Origin: Paenibacillus sp. RC67
Lineage (GTDB): Bacteria; Bacillota; Bacilli; Paenibacillales; NBRC-103111
Assembly (NCBI RefSeq): GCF_030020805.1
Contig: NZ_CP125098.1
Span: forward strand, 5,851,501-5,915,500
DNA length: 64,000 nucleotides
Reading direction: 5' to 3'
The position numbers were made by a program, and so were the translations under genes. Below the pieces are notes generated by a model. It was not told where the DNA came from. It was given only the letters and a program-made list of their open reading frames with translations, and made no database searches. Below are positions 24,775 through 32,866 of the stretch, piece after piece. Each line of letters begins with the position of its first letter. The stretch's first letter is position 1.

Positions 24775-25956
24775 ATGGAATTATTATTAGCATCACTCTT
24801 GATGGTGATGGGTCAGGTTCAAACCGATCATCCTGATGTAAGCTTTGATCAGCTCGTTCAAGCATCGCTTGATTCAAAAAATGCCGTCGTCCAGCAAGCT
24901 TCCGCCTCCAGCAACACGAATGGCAATTATCTGAGACCTGTTGACAAGAAGGATCCGCAAAAGGATGCGCCTAAAGTAAAAGGGGTATATGTAACTGCCC
25001 ATAGCGCAGGTGGATCCCGATTAAATACATTGATGAAGCTGATGGACGATACTGAATTGAATTCCATGGTCATCGATATTAAGGACGATTGGGGCTATAT
25101 TACGTACGATACGGGAAATGCCGAGCTTGCCGCTATGGAAACGACTCAAAAAATTATTCCCGATATGCCAAAGCTCATAAGCACGCTCCAGGAGCATCAA
25201 GTTTATCCGATTGCCCGAATTGTCGTTTTTAAAGACACCGTTTTAGCCAAGAAGCATCCGGAGCTTTCTTTCATCAATCCGGACGGAACCCTTTGGGGAA
25301 ATGGAAAAGCGACCCCGGACAGCTTCGTTAATCCTTATAAAAAAGAAGTATGGGATTATAACATCGCAATAGCCAAAGAAGCCGCCAAGGCGGGCTTCAA
25401 GGAAATCCAGTTCGATTATGTCCGCTTTCCGGAAGGATTCGAGAAACGGGCAGATACTTTAAAATATGACAAAGACGAGCGATCCAGAATTGATGCGGTA
25501 GCCGAGTTCGTAAAATATGCGCGTGAGCAGATGGCCCCTCTTGGCGTCAGGGTATCGGTTGACATATTCGGTTATGCTGCATCCGTCCCAGCCGCGGAAG
25601 GAATTGGGCAGGATTTCGAGAAAATATCGGAAAATGTAGATGTCATTTGTCCGATGATTTATCCAAGCCATTACAGCACAGGCTGGTTCGGTGCCAAAGT
25701 CCCTGATGCAGCGCCTTATGTCACCATCAACGGCGCGATTAAAGATACGCAAAAAAAGCTGGAGCCCATCAGCAATATCCAACCTATCGTCCGCCCTTGG
25801 ATTCAAGATTTCACCGCCTCATGGGTACAAGGCTACATCAAATACGGCAAGCATGAGATTGAAGAGCAGATCCGAGCACTCAAGGACAACGGTGTCGATG
25901 AGTTCCTGCTCTGGAACGCGGTTAATACGTACACACCGAATGTTGACTACAAATAA
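24775..25956 (+). CDS. Putative glycoside hydrolase-like protein (DUF4015/GHL type)
   Basis: Protein of 393 aa. A short hydrophobic start (MELLLASLLMVMGQV) could be a signal or anchor, followed by a ~45 residue linker and a TIM-barrel-like domain from KGVYVTAHSAGG onward. VIDIKDDWGYITYD, EIQFDYVRFPEG and VDVICPMIYPSHY hold the conserved acidic residues of this putative glycosidase family. Cell-wall or exopolysaccharide action is plausible but unproven. A terminator follows. Confidence 0.82.
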   Translation: MELLLASLLMVMGQVQTDHPDVSFDQLVQASLDSKNAVVQQASASSNTNGNYLRPVDKKDPQKDAPKVKGVYVTAHSAGGSRLNTLMKLMDDTELNSMVIDIKDDWGYITYDTGNAELAAMETTQKIIPDMPKLISTLQEHQVYPIARIVVFKDTVLAKKHPELSFINPDGTLWGNGKATPDSFVNPYKKEVWDYNIAIAKEAAKAGFKEIQFDYVRFPEGFEKRADTLKYDKDERSRIDAVAEFVKYAREQMAPLGVRVSVDIFGYAASVPAAEGIGQDFEKISENVDVICPMIYPSHYSTGWFGAKVPDAAPYVTINGAIKDTQKKLEPISNIQPIVRPWIQDFTASWVQGYIKYGKHEIEEQIRALKDNGVDEFLLWNAVNTYTPNVDYK

Positions 25957-25965
25957 ACAGCATAC

Positions 25966-26007
25966 AAAGACCCCGTCGGAATTCGATTTCCAACGAGGTC
26001 TTTTTTT
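25966..26007 (+). terminator. Terminator after the glycosidase-like gene
   Basis: AAAGACCCCGT pairs with ACGAGGTCTTT around an inner GGAA.TTCC hairpin, then seven T's. Confidence 0.85.
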
Positions 26008-26024
26008 CATCTTAGAATGATTGA

Positions 26025-26699
26025 TTATAAGTTCGGGATCTGCCAATCGATCTCTGGTGATCCGATGCTCTTAAGAAACTCATTCGTCTGTGAATACGGC
26101 TTACTGCCGAAAAATCCTCGATACGACGAGAGCGGACTCGGATGCACCGACCGCAGCACCATATGGTGGCTATTGGTTATGAGCTGCATTTTTTGCTGGG
26201 CATGACTGCCCCATAGTATGAACACTATAGGCTCTTCCCTCTGGTTCAGATGAAAAATAACACGATCGGTGAATCTTTCCCAGCCCATTCCTTTATGGGA
26301 GTTAGGTGTAGCCTCGCGAACGGTTAACACCGTATTCAGAAGCAGCACGCCCTGTTCTGCCCAGCGTACCAAATAACCGTTATTCGGTATCGTACAGCCA
26401 AGATCATCCTGAAGCTCTTTGAACATATTTTGCAATGATGGGGGGGCTGGCACTCCGGGCTTAACAGAGAAGCTTAATCCATGCGCTTGCCCTGCCCCAT
26501 GATAGGGATCCTGCCCTAAAATAACCACCTTGACAGAAGAATAAGGTGTCAAATGCAGCGCGTTGAAAATATCGTACATATCTGGATAAATCGTTCGGGA
26601 ACCGTACTCTTCCTTCAAAAACTGACGAAGCTCCTTGTAATAAGGCTGTTCGAACTCAGAAGCAAGCAAGTCTCCCCAATCGTTGTTTAAAATGGTCAT
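26025..26699 (-). CDS. ung: Uracil-DNA glycosylase Ung
   Basis: Removes uracil from DNA at the start of base-excision repair. In the 224 aa family-1 enzyme, GQDPYHGAGQAHGLSFSV has the catalytic Asp of the water-activating loop, VLLLNTVLTVR lines the uracil pocket, and VHPSPLSSYRGFFG is the leucine/His loop. It follows the flavin reductase gene by 24 bp on the same strand, so the two probably share the palindrome-controlled promoter at 27281-27321. Confidence 0.96.
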   Translation of the reverse strand: MTILNNDWGDLLASEFEQPYYKELRQFLKEEYGSRTIYPDMYDIFNALHLTPYSSVKVVILGQDPYHGAGQAHGLSFSVKPGVPAPPSLQNMFKELQDDLGCTIPNNGYLVRWAEQGVLLLNTVLTVREATPNSHKGMGWERFTDRVIFHLNQREEPIVFILWGSHAQQKMQLITNSHHMVLRSVHPSPLSSYRGFFGSKPYSQTNEFLKSIGSPEIDWQIPNL

Positions 26700-26723
26700 G
26701 CCTATTTCACTCCAACTCTTTCC

Positions 26724-27257
26724 TTACTTGCGAAACGTACTTACCATTTGAACAAAATACTGCAGCGTGCGGTGAACCCGTTCTTTGGTCTTTAGGTTCG
26801 TTGGTTCTCCCTCAGGGCTAAAGAGTCTTTGCTCTCCGCCGATGGAGATCCATTCGGGGCAATTGATACCGTGCACATTTCGAACAATCGTTTGCAGCTG
26901 TTGCAATGAGCTGACCCCAACGGCGCCACCTGTGGAACATACGGATAGGACCACTTTGCCGTCAAATTGATCGAAGCCAACATGATCAAGCGCATTTTTC
27001 AATACGCCGCTCGGTGCTCCGTGATATTCCGGTGTTGCAAGCACGATACCGTCTGCTTCCTTCAGCTGATTCTTCATATACTGCAAATTGGCATCATCCG
27101 ACTCCACATCTGGGCTGAAGAAGGGCACAGGAAGCTCATTGAGATCAAGCAAAGCTACCGTGCAGTCGTTGCTCTCTAATACAGATTGAATATAATGGCA
27201 TAATTGTGTGCTTGTAGAATGCTTACGATTACTTCCAGCTAAAATGGTTATTTTCAT
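26724..27257 (-). CDS. NADPH-dependent FMN reductase / azoreductase-like flavoprotein
   Basis: Flavodoxin-like protein of 177 aa. GSNRKHSTSTQL binds the FMN phosphate, and ATPEYHGAPSGVLKNALDH is the family signature near the isoalloxazine ring. Relatives reduce quinones, azo dyes, chromate or nitro compounds. AAGGAG sets the ATG. The promoter is buried in a 39 bp palindrome, which suggests induction by the enzyme's electrophilic substrates. ung lies downstream. Confidence 0.87.
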   Translation of the reverse strand: MKITILAGSNRKHSTSTQLCHYIQSVLESNDCTVALLDLNELPVPFFSPDVESDDANLQYMKNQLKEADGIVLATPEYHGAPSGVLKNALDHVGFDQFDGKVVLSVCSTGGAVGVSSLQQLQTIVRNVHGINCPEWISIGGEQRLFSPEGEPTNLKTKERVHRTLQYFVQMVSTFRK

Positions 27258-27280
27258 ATGGGTTTGCTCCTTATCATCAT

Positions 27281-27319
27281 GACTTTACATACATATTAGT
27301 ATATTATGTATGTAAAGTC
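27281..27319 (-). promoter_or_regulatory. 39 bp palindromic operator in front of the flavin reductase-ung pair
   Basis: Arms GACTTTACATACATA (27281-27295) and its exact complement (27305-27319) surround a 9 bp centre. Such a long perfect palindrome over a promoter points to a dimeric or tetrameric repressor. No regulator gene is adjacent. Confidence 0.8.
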
Positions 27320-27321
27320 AA
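27293..27321 (-). promoter_or_regulatory. Promoter of the flavin reductase-ung pair
   Basis: Minus strand TTGACT (27321-27316), 17 bp, TAATAT (27298-27293). Nearly all of it lies inside the palindrome. Confidence 0.7.
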
Positions 27322-27351
27322 TAACAGGAATACGTTTTTTTGATACTCCTT

Positions 27352-27561
27352 TTATTGCTGGTTCGTTTCTATTGTATAACCTGCGCCTTTCACAGCCCGT
27401 TTCTTCTCAATAATGCTTGCTTCCACGACCTCAGGATTACTGACAAATTGGCGCACCAGCTGCTCTTCCAAATAATCGAACGCTTGAACGTCATTCTCTG
27501 CCAACACCGTAATGTACACCTTCTGATCCTTCAGCTCAACTTCCAGCTTGTACAAATACAT
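27352..27561 (-). CDS. DUF3906-family protein
   Basis: Protein of 69 aa. MYLYKLEVELKDQKVYITVLAE, the AF.YLEEQL centre and the ending EKKRAVKGAGYTIET match the small Bacillales family DUF3906 of unknown function. GAGGAGAGG sets the ATG. It is divergent from the peroxiredoxin gene and has no visible partner. Confidence 0.75.
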   Translation of the reverse strand: MYLYKLEVELKDQKVYITVLAENDVQAFDYLEEQLVRQFVSNPEVVEASIIEKKRAVKGAGYTIETNQQ

Positions 27562-27694
27562 AGCTTCCTCTCCTCATGAAGGGCGTAGTTAACACATCAT
27601 TCTTAATGGTATCAGAATCAGGTTCGGCTTGCATGTGTTTTCTAGTTTTCGTTACAATGGGACTATTAACAGAACTATAAGGAGATGAACGTCC

Positions 27695-28126
27695 ATGCTT
27701 TCTTTAGGCCAACCCGCTCCTTCTTTTGAGGCGAACAGCACACTTGGACCTGTCCGGTTAAGCGAATCATTAGGAAAGCGGCCGATTGTTCTTATCTTTT
27801 ATCCTAAAGACGAAACGCCTATATGTACTAAGCAGCTGTGCGCTGCAAGAGATTCCAAGTCGCAGTATGCTAAGTTTAACGCCCTAGTATTGGGAGTTAA
27901 TCCGGGAACGTTGGAGGAACATCACCAATTTTCAAAAAAATACGCTTATGACTTCCCTCTTATTTCAGATCAAGACGAACGAATCCGCGAGCTCTATGAT
28001 GTCGGCAAAGTGTTATTCCTCGGTCAGCAGCGTATGGTTTATGTCATCGATCAACAAGGTACCATTGTGTACGCCAAAAAAGGGAATCGATCGACTAAAG
28101 AAATCCTGGCGGCGCTCGCCCCATGA
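27695..28126 (+). CDS. Peroxiredoxin, BCP/PrxQ type
   Basis: Thiol peroxidase of 143 aa. YPKDETPICTKQLCAARDS has the peroxidatic Cys and, five residues on, a second Cys typical of the 2-Cys BCP subgroup. A thioredoxin fold with GKVLFLGQQRMVYVIDQQG completes it. AAGGAG precedes the ATG. It stands alone between divergent DUF3906 and a terminator. Confidence 0.9.
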   Translation: MLSLGQPAPSFEANSTLGPVRLSESLGKRPIVLIFYPKDETPICTKQLCAARDSKSQYAKFNALVLGVNPGTLEEHHQFSKKYAYDFPLISDQDERIRELYDVGKVLFLGQQRMVYVIDQQGTIVYAKKGNRSTKEILAALAP

Positions 28127-28140
28127 CTAAGCAACAGCAA

Positions 28141-28196
28141 AAACCCGCTTGGGAGCCTACTTACGCTTAACGTAGGATTCTTCAAACGGGTTTTTT
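28141..28196. terminator. Terminator between the peroxiredoxin gene and pfkA
   Basis: AAACCCGCTTG pairs with CAAACGGGTTT (28183-28193), with an inner CCTAC/GTAGG hairpin and A/T runs on both sides. Confidence 0.85.
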
Positions 28197-28211
28197 ATTT
28201 GCTAAATAGTC

Positions 28212-29177
28212 TTATTGGGACAAGCGCTTAGTCAGCTCATACAAGTCCATGTTAAACTCTTTTTTCGTATTGACTACGAGATCGATGTCCGTTGCCACCA
28301 GCTCCCCTTTGATCACACCGCAGGATTTGCCGGAATCGCCTTCAATCAGCTTGCGTACGGCAAAATCGCCCAGCTTCCCACCTAAAATACGGTCGTTATG
28401 CGTAGGAGCACCTCCGCGCTGAATATGACCCAATACTGTTACGCGAGGCTCGATGCCGTTGCGCTTCATAATCTCATTGGCAATGTCCTCGCCTTTGCCG
28501 ACACCTTCGGCTACAACGATAATACTATGACGCTTGCCTTGACCAAAGTTCACCTTCATCCGCTGAGCCATTTCATCCAGATCGTAAGGAACCTCTGGGA
28601 CAAGAATCGTTTCCGCTCCGCTTGCCAGTCCTGCATACAAGGCGATATCTCCGCAATGTCTGCCCATAACCTCAACAACGGAGGAACGCTCATGCGAGCT
28701 CATCGTATCACGCAGCTTGTTGATGGCATCGACAACGATGCTTACCGCCGTATCGAATCCAATGGTGAAGTCTGTAAAAGGAATATCGTTATCGATGGTT
28801 CCAGGCAACCCCATCGTTTTGATACCCAGCTTGCTCAGCTTGTTAGCCCCTTGATAGGAACCGTCGCCGCCAATAACGACCAGACCATCGATGCCTCTTC
28901 TACGTAGATTCTCCGCACCCAACTGCTGCCCTTCCGGAGTGGTGAACTCCTTACAGCGTGCCGTTTGCAGGATCGTTCCGCCGCGTTGAATAATATCGCC
29001 TACACTCCGCAAATCCATCTCGCGAATATCATCGTTGATCAATCCGGCATAGCCGCGCTGCACTGCATATACTTCAAGTCCGTGAAACAATCCACTGCGC
29101 ACGACCGCACGCACTGCTGCATTCATACCTTGTGAATCTCCGCCGCTCGTCAAGACGGCTATTTTTTTAATAGACAT
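28212..29177 (-). CDS. pfkA: ATP-dependent 6-phosphofructokinase PfkA
   Basis: Makes fructose 1,6-bisphosphate, the committed step of glycolysis. The 321 aa protein has TSGGDSQGMNAAVRAVVR for ATP binding, GGDGSYQGA with the Gly-Gly-Asp that marks ATP use, PGTIDNDIPFTDFTIGFDTA with the catalytic Asp, and EVMGRHCGDIAL. GGGAGGA precedes the ATG. No pyk or accA gene adjoins; the terpene synthase gene lies upstream on the same strand. Confidence 0.96.
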   Translation of the reverse strand: MSIKKIAVLTSGGDSQGMNAAVRAVVRSGLFHGLEVYAVQRGYAGLINDDIREMDLRSVGDIIQRGGTILQTARCKEFTTPEGQQLGAENLRRRGIDGLVVIGGDGSYQGANKLSKLGIKTMGLPGTIDNDIPFTDFTIGFDTAVSIVVDAINKLRDTMSSHERSSVVEVMGRHCGDIALYAGLASGAETILVPEVPYDLDEMAQRMKVNFGQGKRHSIIVVAEGVGKGEDIANEIMKRNGIEPRVTVLGHIQRGGAPTHNDRILGGKLGDFAVRKLIEGDSGKSCGVIKGELVATDIDLVVNTKKEFNMDLYELTKRLSQ

Positions 29178-29219
29178 GTATGGTTCCTCCCAAACTGATG
29201 CACTTTCTGTGCTTAGCCA

Positions 29220-30299
29220 TTATGATGTTTTACGAATCCAAACACTGTTTATAAAGAAAAAGAGTCGGGTCAGCGGGCTTCCCTTCATCAATTCTCGCGA
29301 TATTTGTTTGACCTGCTTTTGTTCCTTCACCTTCGGATCGGATAAATAGAGCGCTAGCAAGCCTTCAATAATCATACGGTGAAAAGCGGGATGGGCCAAT
29401 CGTTCTGCCCTTTCGCGGGCTTCCATTACGATCAATGCAATCCGGTCCACCGTCTGATCCAAATCATTGTAATAACTGCAAAAGTTTAAATCTCCGCCGA
29501 GTTTGTCCTCTTCCTGGTCAATTAAATAATCAAGCAATATATGCAAGCCGCAAATATAAGGAAAATAAGCGGCATGAATGTCGGTTACCGTATCCGGCTT
29601 CAATTCCGCGTCGGATGCAGCCAAAAACAGCATAAACATCCCCAATGTAGATCCCGTTGCCGCTGCGAACTCATTCCAGCTTATGGTCGGATATTGCAAT
29701 TCGTGCTTACTCCACCATGTCTGAAGGGCCTCTTCCCTTAGTTCATGGCGAATGTGCTTGTACACCTGCAAATCACAATATAAGCCAACTAAATGGCTGA
29801 CATGCTTCGCAACAAGCGGGTAGGAGGGCAGCATCCGGATACTGGCTTGACAAGTCTTGACCAGTCCGTTTAAATAATCTCCGTCATCCTTCTCTATGCG
29901 GTATGCGTAGTAGTCGTGTAAAGGCTCTGCCGGATCTACAGCATCGAGCATCGCTTGATGCAGCATTCGGAAATCATCTGGATCCATGGAAGTGCTTCTA
30001 TCGCACAAATTATCCAAATAGTCGCTGATGGTTTGCAGTGCCACAATAAGCGGAACTAGCACGTGACGCATCGGCAAATTGGCGACGGCATAGACAGCCC
30101 CGCCTTGACAGTGAAACTGTTTGCTGGTCATGCTAGCAATGGCTTGTTTCTGCAGTTCGGGATCAGGAATACGATCCGCGATAGATCGCCAATAATTCAG
30201 CTGCTCACGAACCTCCGGCAGCACATAACGATATACTCGCAGCATGAGATGCAACGAATTATTTGGTACACTCGAAATATGACGGGACTCAAAGCTCAA
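29220..30299 (-). CDS. ytpB: Tetraprenyl-beta-curcumene synthase, YtpB type (DUF2600)
   Basis: Large terpene synthase of Bacillales that cyclises C35 tetraprenyl diphosphate; in Bacillus the product feeds sesquarterpenes such as sporulenes. In the 359 aa all-helical protein SDYLDNLCDRSTS is the first Asp-rich motif and LLDYLIDQEEDKLGGDLNFCSYY the second, matching YtpB. TTG at 30299 follows GGGGGAA and overlaps the end of the gene upstream by 11 bp, so the two are translationally coupled. No heptaprenyl diphosphate synthase or cyclase gene is in view. Confidence 0.92.
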   Translation of the reverse strand: MSFESRHISSVPNNSLHLMLRVYRYVLPEVREQLNYWRSIADRIPDPELQKQAIASMTSKQFHCQGGAVYAVANLPMRHVLVPLIVALQTISDYLDNLCDRSTSMDPDDFRMLHQAMLDAVDPAEPLHDYYAYRIEKDDGDYLNGLVKTCQASIRMLPSYPLVAKHVSHLVGLYCDLQVYKHIRHELREEALQTWWSKHELQYPTISWNEFAAATGSTLGMFMLFLAASDAELKPDTVTDIHAAYFPYICGLHILLDYLIDQEEDKLGGDLNFCSYYNDLDQTVDRIALIVMEARERAERLAHPAFHRMIIEGLLALYLSDPKVKEQKQVKQISRELMKGSPLTRLFFFINSVWIRKTS

Positions 30300-30885
30300 G
30301 CGAGTTCCCCCCGCTCTGTTGATACGAATACTGCACTAGCAGCTTGATCTCCGTCCATTGCAGTTCGGTTATAAGCTCGTCCGACGTGTCATCCTGCACA
30401 ACAGTAACTTGCTGCTCTACAAGATCAACAAATAGATTGGCGTTCCAGGTTGGCCCGGATACTAAGGCTTCCAGCTTGTTCTTTAACGAATCGCTTCCAA
30501 TCATGTTCAAGTCATAGCCTTTACATACTTCTTGGGCTGCTGCAAGCAATGACTCATGAATTGAATGAACACCAGCCTGACGAAACCAATACTTTGCGTT
30601 GCTGTAGTCCCCTTCCATCCTGTGCATAATGCCGTGCCAATAACTGCCCGTCGGATTATGAATATCTTGAGACAACGAATGGGATTTGTCGAGGCTTTCA
30701 TTTAACAAATGCAGTCCCGCTTTGACAGCCAAAGCGTAGGGGACACAACTAGGTTCAAGTCCTTCCGTAGACAGCTTGGCTATCCGAATATCATGCAGAT
30801 CATCCCATTCTTCCATAGGATAAAGCGAAGGCTTATGATCCTTCAGTATATTCCATACTCTGCTTACCGCTTCCGTCCATGCCAA
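30289..30885 (-). CDS. Unknown protein coupled to the terpene synthase gene
   Basis: Soluble protein of about 198 aa with no signal peptide. The centre, GSYWHGIMHRMEGDYSNAKYWFRQAGVH, resembles a motif I recall from uncharacterised bacterial and fungal proteins; a helical repeat-like fold is likely. GAGGTG eight bases before TTG at 30885 supports that start, and the TATAAT near 30930 would put the RNA start beside the ATG at 30918. The stop lies inside ytpB. A helper or tailoring role in terpene synthesis is only an inference. Confidence 0.7.
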   Translation of the reverse strand: MAWTEAVSRVWNILKDHKPSLYPMEEWDDLHDIRIAKLSTEGLEPSCVPYALAVKAGLHLLNESLDKSHSLSQDIHNPTGSYWHGIMHRMEGDYSNAKYWFRQAGVHSIHESLLAAAQEVCKGYDLNMIGSDSLKNKLEALVSGPTWNANLFVDLVEQQVTVVQDDTSDELITELQWTEIKLLVQYSYQQSGGNSLEL

Positions 30886-31031
30886 GGTGCTTTTCACCTC
30901 TTTTCCTATCAAACTCATAACCTTTATTATATTACAAAGATTCGACAATGCCCACTTAAATTCACAGGATGATTTTAAGATTTTATATAAAATAAACTTT
31001 GAAAAATGCTACTTTTATAATAGCGCGCAAA

Positions 31032-31349
31032 TTAATGGTGAGCCGCTGAAGCCGTAATATCCTGATTTGCCCTAAACCACAGGTGGAGTTCGTTAATCGT
31101 ACCTGCCAGTTCGGCAATTTCGCTGTTCAGATCACAGGATATTTTAAAATTATCCTCAATGTTCAGCTGATTTTGTTTACGAATGATAATGCGCTCTAAC
31201 CGCTTGACTTGATCTGGTATCGTTCCACGAATTTCTTCCCAGCGAAGCAGGATCTCGGATTGCTCCTCCTCCGTGTATTCTTCCCATTCTTTCTCCAGTT
31301 CCGGAAGCGGGATACCAAGACGCTCGTCTTGTATAAAAGTCCATGTCAT
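31032..31349 (-). CDS. Hypothetical charged helical protein, 105 aa
   Basis: I do not recognise a named family. The sequence is rich in Glu, Arg and Leu (ELEKEWEEYTEEEQSEILLRWEEIRGTIPDQVKRLE) with heptad-like spacing, so a coiled-coil or helical bundle is likely, and it ends in ELHLWFRANQDITASAAHH. There is no signal peptide. It is divergent from the ANK-like transporter gene with 168 bp between. Confidence 0.6.
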   Translation of the reverse strand: MTWTFIQDERLGIPLPELEKEWEEYTEEEQSEILLRWEEIRGTIPDQVKRLERIIIRKQNQLNIEDNFKISCDLNSEIAELAGTINELHLWFRANQDITASAAHH

Positions 31350-31517
31350 GGAGGTTCCGCCTTTCTTATTCTGCGTACATTTTTGTCTCCATTACTGTAA
31401 CACGAAGCCGCAGCCCTCTGCCAGTAGTTACGCAAATTTTCCGCGCTTATTCTAATAAATGTATGCTATACTGTTTAGCGAGCTTTGTTCACGTTAAACT
31501 ACTTGTAGGAGCCTTTT

Positions 31518-32852
31518 ATGAACAACATCCAAGAACAGAAAGTACCGTTTAGGCAACTTCTGGCTTTTTTCATTCCGCTGGGCGTGTCAGCAAGCTTAGT
31601 GACTATCTCGCATGTTATTATTAACAGCACGCTTGCTCGTTCTGCACAGCCTGAAGTGATTATCGCCAGCTACGCTTTACCGCTTAGTATACTAGGTCTT
31701 ACCGAAAGACCCGCCGTATTGATGAGACAAACCTGTTCTGCATTAGTCCGAGACAGGATATCCTTCAGGGCCATGTCCGTCATAAGCTGGTACATATTAG
31801 CTTGCATTATGCTGCTAGGCGCCCTAATTTGCTACACCCCAATCGGCAAATGGGTGTTTTTGCATTTTTTTGGTGCGGAGCCGGCAATGATACAGCCTAT
31901 GATTGAAGTGTACCAGATTCTCATGTTCGTCAGCATTTTCTCCGGACTGAGGTGCTTGTACCACGGCATTATCATTTTCAACATGCGAACGAAATGGCTG
32001 ACAATTGGCATGGTCATCCGTCTCGTCGCTATGTACTTGCTCTCACTTTACTTCATCCATACGAATCAAGTGAACAGCGGACGAGTCGGCGCTATCCTAT
32101 TTTTGGTCGGCATGATGGTAGAAGCCTCCGTCAGTATTTGGGAGGGCAGATCGCTGTTAAGGCAAATTCCCGAGAAAAAGCCTGATCATCCTATCGAGAA
32201 GCCGAAGCAAATATTTCAATTTTACAGACCGCTGCTCTACTCTTCCGTTATTGCCGTTATTGTAGGGCCTTCAGTAAATGCATTCTTAGGAAAAACGATG
32301 GATTTCCAGCTCGCCGTAGCCTCATTCGCCATTGCGAGCAGCTTAACGAATCTGGTGCAAAGCTTCTTCTCTTATATTCATCAAATTGTATTGAACTTTT
32401 ATCGCAAAGATCCCAAATCCGTCATGAAGTTTACATTTACGCTTGCCTTTATTCCGAGCATTCTCATTGCGCTCTTATCTTATACCCCTATGGGACCTTG
32501 GTTTATGCAAAATGTAATGGGTGTCAATGAACGGCTTATGCACGCGAGTCTCGATACCCTTCGAGTGTTTATGATTACAACCCTTGTCTTTCCTTGGCTG
32601 GATTTTGCCAACGGGATGATCATGCTGCGCGGAGAGACGAAGGTGATGATCTGGTCGCAGGCGGCGAATGTGTCCGTTACCCTCATCTCCTTGGTGCTTA
32701 CCATTGTGTTAACACCAGGCTGGAACGGGATGGTCGGAGCATTAGCTCAATCGCTGGGACTCGCCGCCGAAGCGGCCGTTGTATGGTTCGTCCTGCGGCA
32801 AGTGTTGAGATCCAATGACAAACCCCCGTTTCAAATGACTTTAAAAACATAG
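31518..32852 (+). CDS. ANK-like (progressive ankylosis) MATE-superfamily transporter
   Basis: Integral membrane protein of 444 aa with about 12-13 helices. ASYALPLSILGLTERPAVLMRQTCSALVRD resembles the bacterial ANK-like group of the MATE/MVF superfamily, and FMITTLVFPWLDFANGMIMLRGETK is the counterpart in the second half. Substrate unknown; the animal ANK protein affects pyrophosphate and ATP or citrate export. TAGGAG sets the ATG, and an extended -10 TGCTATACT lies near 31464. An MFS gene follows after 14 bp, so they form an operon. Confidence 0.75.
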   Translation: MNNIQEQKVPFRQLLAFFIPLGVSASLVTISHVIINSTLARSAQPEVIIASYALPLSILGLTERPAVLMRQTCSALVRDRISFRAMSVISWYILACIMLLGALICYTPIGKWVFLHFFGAEPAMIQPMIEVYQILMFVSIFSGLRCLYHGIIIFNMRTKWLTIGMVIRLVAMYLLSLYFIHTNQVNSGRVGAILFLVGMMVEASVSIWEGRSLLRQIPEKKPDHPIEKPKQIFQFYRPLLYSSVIAVIVGPSVNAFLGKTMDFQLAVASFAIASSLTNLVQSFFSYIHQIVLNFYRKDPKSVMKFTFTLAFIPSILIALLSYTPMGPWFMQNVMGVNERLMHASLDTLRVFMITTLVFPWLDFANGMIMLRGETKVMIWSQAANVSVTLISLVLTIVLTPGWNGMVGALAQSLGLAAEAAVVWFVLRQVLRSNDKPPFQMTLKT

Positions 32853-32866
32853 AATCGAGTGATCAA

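Noticed and set aside
30885..30948. The longer start of the gene upstream of ytpB (ATG 30948 or 30918)
   Set aside because: These codons lie at or ahead of the likely transcription start and lack a ribosome site; TTG 30885 has GAGGTG at proper spacing.
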